From positions 24,437 through 88,436 of the forward strand of contig NZ_BAKW01000015.1 of the NCBI RefSeq assembly GCF_000614545.1: a DNA stretch of 64,000 nt, written 5' to 3'. Below, piece after piece: positions 1 to 8,793 of this stretch. Source of the DNA: Asaia platycodi JCM 25414 (GTDB lineage: Bacteria; Pseudomonadota; Alphaproteobacteria; Acetobacterales; Acetobacteraceae). The position numbers and the translations under genes were made by a program. Positions within the stretch are counted from its first letter, which is position 1. Each line of letters begins with the position of its first letter. Under the pieces are notes generated by a model, which did not search any database, was not told where the DNA came from, and worked only from the letters and a program-made list of their open reading frames with translations.

Positions 1-570
1 CACTCCACGCGCCTCAAGATCACGCTGCCCGCGCTGATGGCCGTACCTGGTCTGGTGGTGCCGATTGTCTGGGCGCATGGCATTACCGTGCCAGGTCTTT
101 CCGATGACTGGCTGCTGGGCATCGGCGTGGCGCTGCCATCTTTCGGTATCATGGCGCTGATCTGTGCCTCGCTGTGGCGTCGCAGTTTCGCCCTGACGGC
201 CGCTCTCTCCTGGAGCTTCCCGGCCTTGCTAATGCTCTCTGCCGGCTGGGTTCTGAGTCTCTTTCCTACACGGCCCGAGGCCTTCCATTCGGCGATGCTG
301 TTTGGTGCCGTTTTCGCACTCTTCGGCTGCTATTATCGCTGGCAGGAGCAGATTCCGTCGATAGCTGCGCCGCATTGGCTCGGTCGTGTGCATCTGGTTG
401 CCATGGGTGTATCGGCTTTGGCCATGATGCCCCTTTTGCCCTCGCTTCAGCGCTGCGGTGAGATCGGCATGATCGTTTCGCTCTTCTGTGTCGCAGCCCT
501 CGGCGCACGGGCGCTTATGCCACGGCAGGCTCTGTCTGAGGCGTCAGTCGTCAAGGCCGATTTCTCATGA
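1..570 (+). CDS. Membrane protein resembling the C-terminal part of heme-copper oxidase subunit I (5' end outside window)
   Basis: The reading frame is open from base 1, so the ATG at 37 is probably internal and the gene starts upstream of the window. The visible 189 or so residues form about six hydrophobic helices. A segment around positions 285-345 (FHSAMLFGAVFALF) resembles helix X of cytochrome oxidase subunit I. In that helix of canonical enzymes two histidines bind the hemes; here only one of the pair seems to be kept. The stop codon overlaps the ATG of ctaB (ATGA), so the two are translationally coupled, which fits a role with heme-copper oxidases. The homology is by eye and distant, so the protein could also be an unrelated membrane protein of the cox cluster. 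Confidence 0.5.
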   Translation, partial: HSTRLKITLPALMAVPGLVVPIVWAHGITVPGLSDDWLLGIGVALPSFGIMALICASLWRRSFALTAALSWSFPALLMLSAGWVLSLFPTRPEAFHSAMLFGAVFALFGCYYRWQEQIPSIAAPHWLGRVHLVAMGVSALAMMPLLPSLQRCGEIGMIVSLFCVAALGARALMPRQALSEASVVKADFS

Positions 571-1506
571 GCGCCACTCAGAGCCTTTCTGACACGCAGC
601 GCAGTTTCGACAAGGAAGAAGGCGCCACGCTCAAGGACTGGCTTGCCCTGCTCAAGCCGCGTGTTATTTCGCTGGTGGTGTTCACCGGCGTGGCCGGTAT
701 GGCAGTGGCCCCTGTGTGGCCTTCCGTTCCGCTCGGGCTGATCGATATGCTCTGCATTTGCGTCGGGGCCGGGGCGGCTGGTGCCATCAATATGTGGTAT
801 GACCGCGATATCGACGCGATCATGAAGCGCACAGCCGTGCGGCCCATTCCTGACTCGCGTATGGATGCCGATGGTGCGCTGATCTATGGCATCGTGTTGT
901 CGCTGGCTTCGGTCGCGTTGCTTTGGCTCGCCAGCAATGCATTGGCTGCCGGGATTCTGGCATTTTCGATTTTCTTTTACGCCGTGATCTACACCATGTG
1001 GCTCAAGCGCAGCACGCCGCAGAACATTGTGATCGGCGGGGCGGCTGGCGCCTTCCCGCCCATGATCGGCTGGGCCGCAGCGACTGGGTCGATGAGCGTT
1101 CTGCCCGTTGTCATGTTCGCGATCGTATTTCTCTGGACACCCCCGCATTTCTGGTCGCTCTCGCTCTACGCCTGCAAGGATTACACCAAGGCAGGCATTC
1201 CCATGCTGCCTGTGGTCAAGGGCGCGCGTCATACGCGTTGGAATGTTGTCGTCTACACGTTTATTCTGATGGCAGTCTCACTGGTGCCGTCCTTTCTGCA
1301 TCTTTGCGGCATGATCTACACGGTCAGCGCCACGCTGCTCGGACTGGGGTTCATCTATTTCGCTCTGCGCGTGCTTTTGGACAAACAGGATGCGCAGGGT
1401 GTCAGTCTCACCGCGGACAAGCCGGCGCGTTACGCTTTTCGGTATTCCCTGGCTTATCTGTTCTTCCTGTTTTCAGCTGCTGATCGACCGGGTGCTTTTC
1501 CCATGA
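567..1506 (+). CDS. ctaB: Protoheme IX farnesyltransferase (heme O synthase), one-base frameshift near the 3' end
   Basis: CtaB transfers a farnesyl group to heme B to make heme O for terminal oxidases; it is a polytopic inner-membrane prenyltransferase. The N-terminal LLKPRVISLV motif, the NMWYDRDIDAIMKRT substrate-binding motif near residue 75 and the hydrophobic helices are clear. As sequenced the frame runs on to 1613 because of an extra T in the T run at 1470-1473. Removing one T restores the usual ending (FQLLIDRVLFP) and a TGA at 1504-1506 that overlaps the ATG of the next small gene. The restored length of about 312 residues fits the family. It starts inside the stop of the upstream gene. 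Confidence 0.92.
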
Positions 1507-1613
1507 ACAATCAAGAGGTCGCTTCGAAGCGTCAGGGGCGCATTCTGGGTTTGCTCGGCGGGCTCTCTCTGGTGATGATCTCGCTCTTCGCCCTGACCTA
1601 TCTGCGTCTGTAA
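1503..1613 (+). CDS. Small single-helix membrane protein, CoxF-like
   Basis: This 36-residue protein begins at an ATG overlapping the corrected ctaB stop (ATGA). It has a short basic N-terminus (residues 1-13), one hydrophobic segment (about residues 14-33) and a short tail. Small single-pass proteins, often called CoxF, commonly follow ctaB in alphaproteobacterial cytochrome oxidase clusters. In the raw sequence it is fused to ctaB by the frameshift at about 1471, so automatic annotation would miss it. The function of such proteins is not well defined; assignment here rests on position, size and topology only. Confidence 0.6.
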   Translation: MNNQEVASKRQGRILGLLGGLSLVMISLFALTYLRL

Positions 1614-2027
1614 CCGGGTGATCGGTCTGTAAGGTACACCGATTAGAGCGTCTTGATGGTGGATCATTGACGGGGCTTAGGTAAGTCTGTGCGTCGTTGC
1701 TGCCTGGCCTGCGGTTTGAACCTTTCGTGCAGGCCCCTATTTTTCCGCTAAAGCGCATACCCGAGCCACAATATCCCCGTGCCGTGTTTTGTCTTGGAAC
1801 AAGAGACAGGACGGGCCACCGCACGGCCGCCGCACTGCCTAACCGTTTCACGTCTGTCTGGGGTGGAAACCATGATCGCCGCTGGGGCATTCGTACAAAA
1901 ACTGCCCGTAGCGGAAAGGCCCATGATAGCCGCACCAAGCAGGGGTGCGGACAAATAGTCAGCTTGCATGACGAAGATGCGAGCCGGAACTAAAGGGGGC
2001 GGGCGTCAGGCCTCGCCCCGCCTGATA
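1614..2027. other. Intergenic region between ctaB-coxF and the Tim44-domain gene
   Basis: I see no convincing gene in these 414 bases. Open frames on both strands (for example minus strand 1748-1969) lack a ribosome binding site and any recognisable family. The two flanking operons converge here. A weak inverted repeat (ATCGGT..ACCGAT, about 1620-1644) just after the plus-strand operon could be part of a terminator but has no U-tract. Confidence 0.5.
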
Positions 2028-2934
2028 TCAGCCGACCTGCTGGATGGCAGACAGGATCCAGTTGCCGCGACCGTCGGCGCGTACGAACGTCCAGAGTTCG
2101 GTGACAGCCTGACGTTCGGTCTTGCTGCCATCGATGACGTTGCCAAAGGAGTCAGTCGTCACGTCGTACAGCGAGTACTGCATGGCGACTGTGGCGTAGG
2201 TCATGTTGCCTTCTCGCCAGGCTTCAGACAGGTCCCCACGCATGAACTGCACGTCAGAGACGATATTGCGTGCGCCACGGCTGGCATAATCGGCCAGCTG
2301 TTCGTTGAAGTAAGACACCATCTCAGGCGTGGCCATGGTGGCCAGCGCGCGCATGTTCTGTGCGCTCCAGGCCGCCTGGATATCCAGCAACAGTTGCTGG
2401 AAATTCTGATAATCGCTGTTGTTCAGCGTTACGGCAGGCGTTCCGGCACCGCCTGAGAAGCCCGGGCGCTGTGGTGCTCCGGACGCACCGTTACGACGAT
2501 TACCAAGCCAGCGCAGAACCATGACGATCAGGAAGCCGAAAATCGCGATCTGAAACAGCAATCCGATGAAGGACAGGAAGCCGCCGCCACCGCCGCCGAA
2601 GAAACCATGGCCGGACAGCATCCCGAACAGACCAGCCCCGATCAGGCCGCCCATGAAGCCGGTCATGAAAGGCCGACGCTGGGCAAAGCCGGGCTGCCCC
2701 ATCGGGCGTGAAAACGGCGCATTCATCCCCGGCGAAGGCGTCGTCGGGGCGTAACTGCGCTCCATCGGGCGCGCAGCATAAGGTGCGGTCTGCGTCATGG
2801 GCGGGGGTGAATAGGGTGCGGCTGCCTCGGCTCCCCATGGAGCGTCCGCCGCCTGGCCGTGCGTCGGCAGGGGCTGCCAGAAGCGGGGCCAGAGCCAGGA
2901 GCAGGAGGGAGGCACGGAAAATGGGGCGGGACAT
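2028..2934 (-). CDS. Tim44-like domain protein, exported/membrane-bound; one-base frameshift in N-terminal part
   Basis: The C-terminal 130 or so residues form a Tim44-like domain, ending in a typical ELWTFVRADGRGNWILSAIQ stretch. The corrected N-terminus starts at 2934 behind an AAGGAG box, with a signal-like hydrophobic stretch, then ARPGGG and GSRGSRT motifs typical of this family, a Pro/Gly-rich linker, and hydrophobic glycine-rich segments (FMGGLIGAGLFG and following). One extra G in the run 2814-2816 breaks the frame between GSRGSRT and YSPPP; deleting it joins the two parts. The molecular role of bacterial Tim44-domain proteins is poorly defined. It lies 58 bases downstream of pmbA on the same strand. 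Confidence 0.82.
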
Positions 2935-2992
2935 GAAAACTCCTTGTGAGCCCATTGCGGGTTCAGTCCGTTGTGGCCGAACCGGAAACGTT

Positions 2993-4333
2993 TCAGCTTC
3001 CTGCAACGCTCATTGTGTCAATTCTGAGTGTCGGGGCGTCAACGCCGTGGCGGAATTCAAGATCATCCGCCGCGCGCAGCGAGGCGAACATATCGACGAG
3101 ATTACCCGCAATGGTCAGCTCTGCGACGGCTTCGGCAAGTCGACCGTTGCGGATCATGTAGCCGGAGGCACCCCGACTGTAATCGCCGGTCAGCCCGTTG
3201 ATGGATGAACCCATCATCTCGGTAACATAGATGCCTTCGACAATATCGGAGAGCAGAGCTTCACGAGACCCTGTACCACCGGTGAGAAAGAAATTGCTGA
3301 CCGAGGGAGAGGGTGGCCCGCCAACGCCTCGCGAAGCTCTTCCGTTATTGGTCAGGCCAAGCTGCATTGCCGAGCGGCTATCGAGTATCCAGTCCTGCAG
3401 CATGCCGTCCTGAACGAACGCAAACGGGGCAGTCAGAAAGCCCTCAGCGTCGAAAGGCTTCGAACGTAGACCGCGCGGGCGCGTAGGGTCGTCGATGACG
3501 CTCAGAGTCTCGGGCAGGATACGCTTGCCGCGATGAGCGGAGAGAAAAGACGTGCCTCGAGCGATAGAGGCGCCATTGATGGCCCCCGCGAGATGACCTA
3601 GCAGGCTCGCCGATACGCGACGGTCGAATACGACCGGAAATGCACCCGTGCGTGGTTTGGTGGGATTCATGCGGGCCAGAGCGCGCTGTGCGGCCTCGCG
3701 GCCAAGATTTCCGGCTGACTCAAGATCGATCAGATGTCGGGTGCTGTGACCGGCATAATCGCGTTGCATGCTCGGCCCGTCGCCTGCCAGTACGCTGATG
3801 CCATTACTATGGCTGGTCTGAGCGTATCGGCCGGAGAAACCGCCGCTTTCGGCTAGTGCTATCTCGACGCGACCATAGCCTGCCGAGGCACCGTTGCTAT
3901 TGGTGATGCCGGGAAAAGCCAGCGCAATATCCTCGGCTTCGCGCGCCCTTGCAAGGAGCGTTTCGAGGTTAGGGGCTTCTCCAGGATCGACAAGGTCGAG
4001 CGAGCCGATGTCGTAGATGCCCTGCTGGTCCGGCTCGACAAGGCTCGTATGGGCGTCTTCCGGGACGACGCGTGCCATGGCGACAGCTTGTTCAGCCAGC
4101 GCGCCGAAACGGCTCGGGTCAAGTGCCGTAGCGGAAACATTCGCCGCACGCTTGCCTATAAATACGCGTAGACCGAGCTGAATGGTCTCAGAATGCTCCA
4201 GCCCTTCGGGTACGCCACGGCGGCACATGGCCGACACCGAGCGCGAGGCTACCAGAAGCGCATCGGCCCGATCGGCCCCGGCGCGTTTTGCTGCGTCGAG
4301 CAGTTGGGAAAGGCGCTCCTGATTCTTGCTCAT
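2993..4333 (-). CDS. pmbA: TldD/PmbA family metallopeptidase subunit PmbA (TldE)
   Basis: A 446-residue protein colinear with PmbA/TldE. In Escherichia coli it is the partner of TldD in a peptidase complex that processes microcin B17 and degrades unfolded peptides. Family hallmarks include SETIQLGLRVFIGKRAANVS near residue 50, a SNGASAGYG-type motif near 150, and the C-terminal blocks SNFFLTGGTGS and GDYSRGASGYMIRNG. PmbA lacks the HExxxH zinc motif of TldD, as expected, and no tldD is seen in this window. The ATG overlaps the stop of the upstream M16 peptidase gene (ATGA), so the two genes are probably co-transcribed and coupled. Confidence 0.92.
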   Translation of the reverse strand: MSKNQERLSQLLDAAKRAGADRADALLVASRSVSAMCRRGVPEGLEHSETIQLGLRVFIGKRAANVSATALDPSRFGALAEQAVAMARVVPEDAHTSLVEPDQQGIYDIGSLDLVDPGEAPNLETLLARAREAEDIALAFPGITNSNGASAGYGRVEIALAESGGFSGRYAQTSHSNGISVLAGDGPSMQRDYAGHSTRHLIDLESAGNLGREAAQRALARMNPTKPRTGAFPVVFDRRVSASLLGHLAGAINGASIARGTSFLSAHRGKRILPETLSVIDDPTRPRGLRSKPFDAEGFLTAPFAFVQDGMLQDWILDSRSAMQLGLTNNGRASRGVGGPPSPSVSNFFLTGGTGSREALLSDIVEGIYVTEMMGSSINGLTGDYSRGASGYMIRNGRLAEAVAELTIAGNLVDMFASLRAADDLEFRHGVDAPTLRIDTMSVAGS

Positions 4334-5593
4334 GCAACAAGCCTCTGGCTGATGGCGTCGAAAGACGGAATGGCGCCGACCGGGCCTATCGTGGCCAGGG
4401 TCGGGCGGGCGCGGAACAGGGTTTCGGCAGCGCGGATCATGGCAGCTTCATCGACAGCGTCGATCTTGGCGACCGTTTCGCTGGTGTCGATAATGCGCCC
4501 GAAAAGCTGCATCTGGCGGGCGATCTGCTCGCAGCGGCTGCCAGTGCTTTCCAGCGACATCAGCAATGACGATTTCACCTGCGCACGGCACGGGCGATTT
4601 CCTCGGCGCTGATGCCGTCGGACAGGCGCCGAAGTTCGTCGAGCATGACCGGAACCAGCTCGGCGGCTTCCTGCTCGCCTGTGCCAGCGTAGATACCGAA
4701 CAGGCCGCTATCGAGGAAAGGCAGCGCGAAGGAATAGACCGAATAGACCAGACCGCGCTTCTCGCGAATTTCCTGGAACAGCGCGATGACATGCCGCCCC
4801 CCAACACGGTCGAAAGCAGCATGACCGCATGATAGGCCGGGTCGTTATAACTGACCGACGGGAAGCCGAGCACCAGATGGGCCTGATCGAGATCGCGGGA
4901 TTCGCGATGTTCACCGCCAAGATAGGTGCAGCCTTCGCGTTCGGGCTGCTGATGGTCTGGCAGATCGCGGAAATGATCCTGCACAAGGTCGAGCACCTGC
5001 TCGTGATGCAGATTGCCAGCAGCAGCGATTACCATGTTGCGCGTAGTATAATGCGTCTGCATGTAACGCATCATGGTTTCGCGCTTCATCGTTGCGATGA
5101 GGCCCTCGGTGCCCAGTGTCGGGCGGCCCATGGGCTGATCGCGAAACGCCGTTTCCTGAAAATTATCGAAAATGATGTCGTCAGGCGTGTCATTGGCCTG
5201 ACCGATTTCCTGCAGGATCACGCCGCGCTCACGCTCGACTTCCTGTTCCAGAAACGTGCTGTGGGTCAGGATATCGCCGATGATATCGATGCCCAGCGGC
5301 AGGTCTTCCTTCAGCAATTTGACGTAATAGGCCGTCTGCTCACGCGCCGTATAGGCGTTGATGTGGCCGCCGACATTCTCGATTTCTTCCGCGATGCGCG
5401 CCGCGCTGCGGCGCTTCGTGCCCTTGAAGGCCATATGTTCGAGAAAATGCGAAACGCCGTTTTCTTCGGCGGTTTCATTACGCGTGCCGGTGGCGACATA
5501 GGCGCCGAAGGAAACGGTTTCGACGCGTTCCATCCTTTCGGTCACGACGGTAAGGCCATTGGGAAGGGTGGTAACGGTGATCGGATCGGTCAT
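4330..5593 (-). CDS. M16 family zinc peptidase (processing-peptidase-like), two frameshifts in this copy
   Basis: The N-terminal half carries the inverted zinc motif HFLEH at residues 49-53, followed by the downstream glutamate region (EQEVERERGVILQEI near 130), and FKGT and NAYTAREQTAYY blocks typical of the mitochondrial-processing-peptidase-like M16B family. After GGGMSSR the frame breaks at about 4781; adding one base restores LFQEIREKRGLVYSVYS. A second missing base at about 4581 restores QVKSSLLMSLEST and the ending LVA. The corrected protein is about 421 residues, normal for the family. The gene sits between thrC and pmbA, an arrangement known in alphaproteobacteria. Both lesions are single missing bases and look like sequencing errors. 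Confidence 0.88.
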
Positions 5594-5661
5594 CGAGCGG
5601 TGATGGTCCTGAAAACAGAAAGCGGGATCTGACCAGAGATGGCGTGTCGAGGGGGAGAATC

Positions 5662-7105
5662 CTAGCCCCCTCCCACGATTTGGTCGGGTTCAGGCGGTGC
5701 GCGTATGAGCTTGATGTGGCGGCGCACGGCGTCTTCAATGATGTTCAGCTCATTGGCGAGCGTCTCGTAGCGCTCTTCGCGCGAGAACAGATCGGCCAGA
5801 TGGGGCGGCAATGCAGGGTCGATGCTGGTCGCCTTGCGCACGGCATCGGGGAATTTGGCCGGGTGCGCTGTGGCAGCGACGATCATTGGAATGCCCGGCT
5901 CCTGAGCCTTGCGCCCCGCAGCGAGGCCGATGGCTGTATGCGGGTCGGCAAGATAGCCAGAATTGTCATGGAGCGACTTCATTTCGGCCAGCGTCGCCTC
6001 ATCATCGAGCATCAGGGCGCCAAAGCAGTCATTGGCGCGTGTCCAGACCGCCGGAGCGACGCTCATGCGCCCTGTCTGGCGGAAGCCGAGCATCGTATCG
6101 CGACAGGCTTGCGGGTCACGGTCGAGCATTTCGAAAAGCAGACGCTCGAAATTCGACGAAACCTGAATATCCATCGACGGTGACAGGCTGGGCTCTACGG
6201 CGCGCATCGACATGTCATTGCTGGTCAGAAAGCGCGTAAGGATATCGTTGCGGTTCGAGCCGATGCACAGGCGACGCACCGGAAGGCCCATCTGGCTGGC
6301 GGCCCAAGCGGCAAGCACATTGCCGAAATTGCCTGTCGGCACGGCAAAGGAAATTTCGCGGTCGGGTGCGCCCATCATCAGGGCGGCGCGCACGTAATAG
6401 GGGATCTGCGCTGCGATGCGGGCCCAGTTGATGGAATTGACCGCCGAAAGTCCGATTTCATCGCGGAAGGGCGTATCGGCGAACATCGCCTTCACCATGT
6501 CCTGACAATCGTCGAACGTGCCTTCGACGGCGATGTTCAGGATGTTGTCATCCTTGACCGTCGTCATCTGGCGACGCTGCACGTCTGAAGTGCGTCCCAT
6601 CGGATGCAGGATCGCCACCGAAAGATGCGGGCTGCCACGGAAGGCCTCGATTGCCGCAGAGCCCGTATCGCCCGAGGTCGCGCCGACAATGGTGACGCGC
6701 TGGTTGCGTTCGGTCAGCACATGCTCGAAGAGCTGGCCCAGCAACTGCATCGCCATGTCCTTGAAGGCGAGCGTTGGGCCGTGGAACAGTTCCATCGAGA
6801 ACAGTCCATTTTCGACCTCGACCAGCGGCGCGATGGCTGCGTGGGAAAACCCTGCATAGGCCTTGGCGCAAAGCCGTTGCAGTTGGCAGATCGATGCTGC
6901 CTGCTGCGAAGACCGACAGGATTTTCGCAGCCAGATCGGGGTAGGAGAGGCTGCGCATGGCGCGCCATTCATCGGGGGTGAAGCGCGGCCAGGTTTCAGG
7001 CATGTACAGCCCACCATCTTCCGCCAGACCGGCCAGCAGAATGTCCGAGAAGGAGCGCGGGCGCGCATCGCCGCGAGTGGAACGGTACAGCATGTTAGCC
7101 TTCAT
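5662..7105 (-). CDS. thrC: Threonine synthase, one-base frameshift
   Basis: ThrC converts O-phosphohomoserine to threonine with pyridoxal phosphate. The N-terminus (MLYRSTRGDA.. then DGGLYMP) and the PLP-lysine segment FHGPTLAFKDMAMQLLGQ are diagnostic, as are GATSGDTGSAAIEAFRG and the NSINWARI segment. The N-terminal 70 or so residues lie in a different frame from the rest. Adding one base at about 6886 joins AAGSIDLP to QLQRLCAKAYAGF. The total of about 480 residues fits the long, fungal/proteobacterial-type threonine synthase. The gene heads a minus-strand run thrC, M16 peptidase, pmbA, Tim44-like. A loss of ThrC would cause threonine auxotrophy, so a sequencing error is more likely than a real mutation. 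Confidence 0.92.
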
Positions 7106-7174
7106 GGTTCAGAAACACGAATGGGAAGAATGACGCGATAGGGCGGGAAAGGCGAGGGGTGTCATGGGCGCAGC

Positions 7175-8299
7175 TCAGGGCAGGTCGATACGCAGAAGCG
7201 TATGACCTGCCGGCACCCAGATCTGCCCGGACCTGTCATTGTGACCGGCAGATCTTGCCCAGCCCGGACTGCCTGCCTGAACGAGTTGGGGAGCAACCAG
7301 CAGGATATGGGGGTGACGCGCCGTGTCGAAGCTCAGAAGCCTGCCATTATCGATATCTGTCAGATAGAGCGTCGCTTTGTCATCCAGCGTCATACCGCCC
7401 ACGGTCGGTGTGCCGCGCCATTGCGTCACGCCTTCCATCTGTTCCGAAGGGGTGACCGAGGGGTCGGTCAGCAGGTCGGTAGAGAGGCGATAGATCGGAC
7501 CGGTCGGAGCCTGCTCGTAAAGCCACTTGCCGTTGGTTTCGAGCGCAAGATAGGCGATATCGCGTGTAAGAGGATGGCCATCAGCACCCATGACCGCGTG
7601 ATGGTCGATCGAGAGCGGTAGATGACCGCGTGACGTCGGGTAGCCTGCGAAGAAGCGTGTGGCCTGATGGCGCGCCATATCGATCATGGTGAGCGCTACC
7701 CCGCCCTCATCGGCCAGATAGGCTGTCTGGGCATGAACGGCGAGAGCGGTGAAAGCGGTGGTTTTCGTAATGCCCTCGGGGGGCAGGTTCTGCTCTGAGA
7801 GAACCTTGCCCGAAACCGGGTCGAGGTGGATCAGGCGAGGCGGGAACCCGGATGTGGCCCGATCGATCATCCAAAGGGCGCCATTTTCATCGCAGGCAAG
7901 GGCGGAGGGCGCGAAACCGGCTGAACCGCGCGTCTTGTCGGCTGTATCGCTCCAGACCGGTACGAGCGGCGTGGTCGTGCTGGCGTCAGGTGCCAGTCGA
8001 GCCAGAAACGGGGCGTTGTCGTCCGCGCCGGGCTCGCGCAAGAGTATCACGCTGCTATCGGCCAACGGCAGTGCCTGACGCCAGAAAGCCTTGCCCGGCA
8101 GATTTATGGTCCGAGCGATCCGTGCCGCGTCGGTGTCGGCAAGCCATGGGCGTTCATGGGCAGCCTGCGCGGGGGCAGGGCGCAATGTCATGGCGACTGC
8201 AAGCGCCATCATGCTGCAGGCGGACCAACGCAGCTTGGGAAAAAAAGCGACCATGCCTCCTTGTAAGCCCATTCGGACCCCGTGCAAGATTGACCGCAC
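7175..8299 (-). CDS. Secreted major-royal-jelly/yellow-like (SMP-30-like) beta-propeller protein
   Basis: The protein has an N-terminal signal peptide ending near PAPAQAA and then repeated blade-like segments such as FAPSALACDENGALWMID, TAFTALAVHAQTAYLADEG and VGGMTLDDKATLYLTDIDNGRL. These match the bacterial members of the major royal jelly protein (yellow) group, which fold as six-bladed propellers. The substrate is unknown. Three in-frame starts are possible at residues 1, 10 and 16; an AAGGAGG box lies just before the third ATG but almost touches it, so the start is uncertain. It follows thrC on the same strand by 69 bases. Confidence 0.75.
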   Translation of the reverse strand: MRSILHGVRMGLQGGMVAFFPKLRWSACSMMALAVAMTLRPAPAQAAHERPWLADTDAARIARTINLPGKAFWRQALPLADSSVILLREPGADDNAPFLARLAPDASTTTPLVPVWSDTADKTRGSAGFAPSALACDENGALWMIDRATSGFPPRLIHLDPVSGKVLSEQNLPPEGITKTTAFTALAVHAQTAYLADEGGVALTMIDMARHQATRFFAGYPTSRGHLPLSIDHHAVMGADGHPLTRDIAYLALETNGKWLYEQAPTGPIYRLSTDLLTDPSVTPSEQMEGVTQWRGTPTVGGMTLDDKATLYLTDIDNGRLLSFDTARHPHILLVAPQLVQAGSPGWARSAGHNDRSGQIWVPAGHTLLRIDLP

Positions 8300-8385
8300 T
8301 TCCCGGTGCTGTTTTTGAACGCTTTGCCGATCCTTGCGTGGGGGGCGGGGCCGTTTCCTCTCTTCTCCCTCATGCGAGGTCCGCC

Positions 8386-8736
8386 ATGCTCGCCCTTGTT
8401 TTCAAATCGGCCGTCTCGGGGGTGATGATCGCAGTCGCCTCTACATTGGCGCGTCGGTATCCGGGTTTCGGCGCGTTGATTGCGTCGCTGCCGCTGGTAT
8501 CGGTTATGGGCATGATCTGGCTCTGGGCTGAAAAGCCTGACGCGGAAAACATGGCCAATCATGCCGGGGCGACGTTCTGGTATGTGCTGCCTTCACTACC
8601 GATGTTTCTGCTCATTCCGGCATTGCTGCGCCTTGGCGTTGGCTTCTGGCCCGCATTGGGGCTGGGCTGTCTGCTGACAATTGCACTCTACCTGATCGTC
8701 ACATGGATCGGCCCCCGCTTTGGTCTGGTTCTTTGA
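8386..8736 (+). CDS. DUF3147 family small membrane protein
   Basis: A 116-residue protein with four predicted membrane helices. The motif RRYPGFGALIASLPLVSVMGM near residue 25 and the FWYVLPSLPMFLLIPALLR segment are typical of DUF3147. The ATG at 8386 follows a GAGG box at 9 bases. Function is unknown. It is divergently oriented from the royal-jelly-like gene and precedes the TPR glycosyltransferase gene by 57 bases. Confidence 0.78.
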   Translation: MLALVFKSAVSGVMIAVASTLARRYPGFGALIASLPLVSVMGMIWLWAEKPDAENMANHAGATFWYVLPSLPMFLLIPALLRLGVGFWPALGLGCLLTIALYLIVTWIGPRFGLVL

Positions 8737-8793
8737 ATACGGGCGAGATCCCGCTCGGTTGATAGCTGCTCCGCGAGCCGTCATGATTGGCAG

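Noticed and set aside
1748..1969. 73-codon minus-strand frame downstream of the Tim44-domain gene
   Set aside because: No ribosome binding site, no family, odd composition; treated as non-coding.
4829..5632. 267-codon open frame on the plus strand opposite the M16 peptidase gene
   Set aside because: Antisense to a conserved zinc-peptidase sequence; composition is that of a complementary-strand frame.
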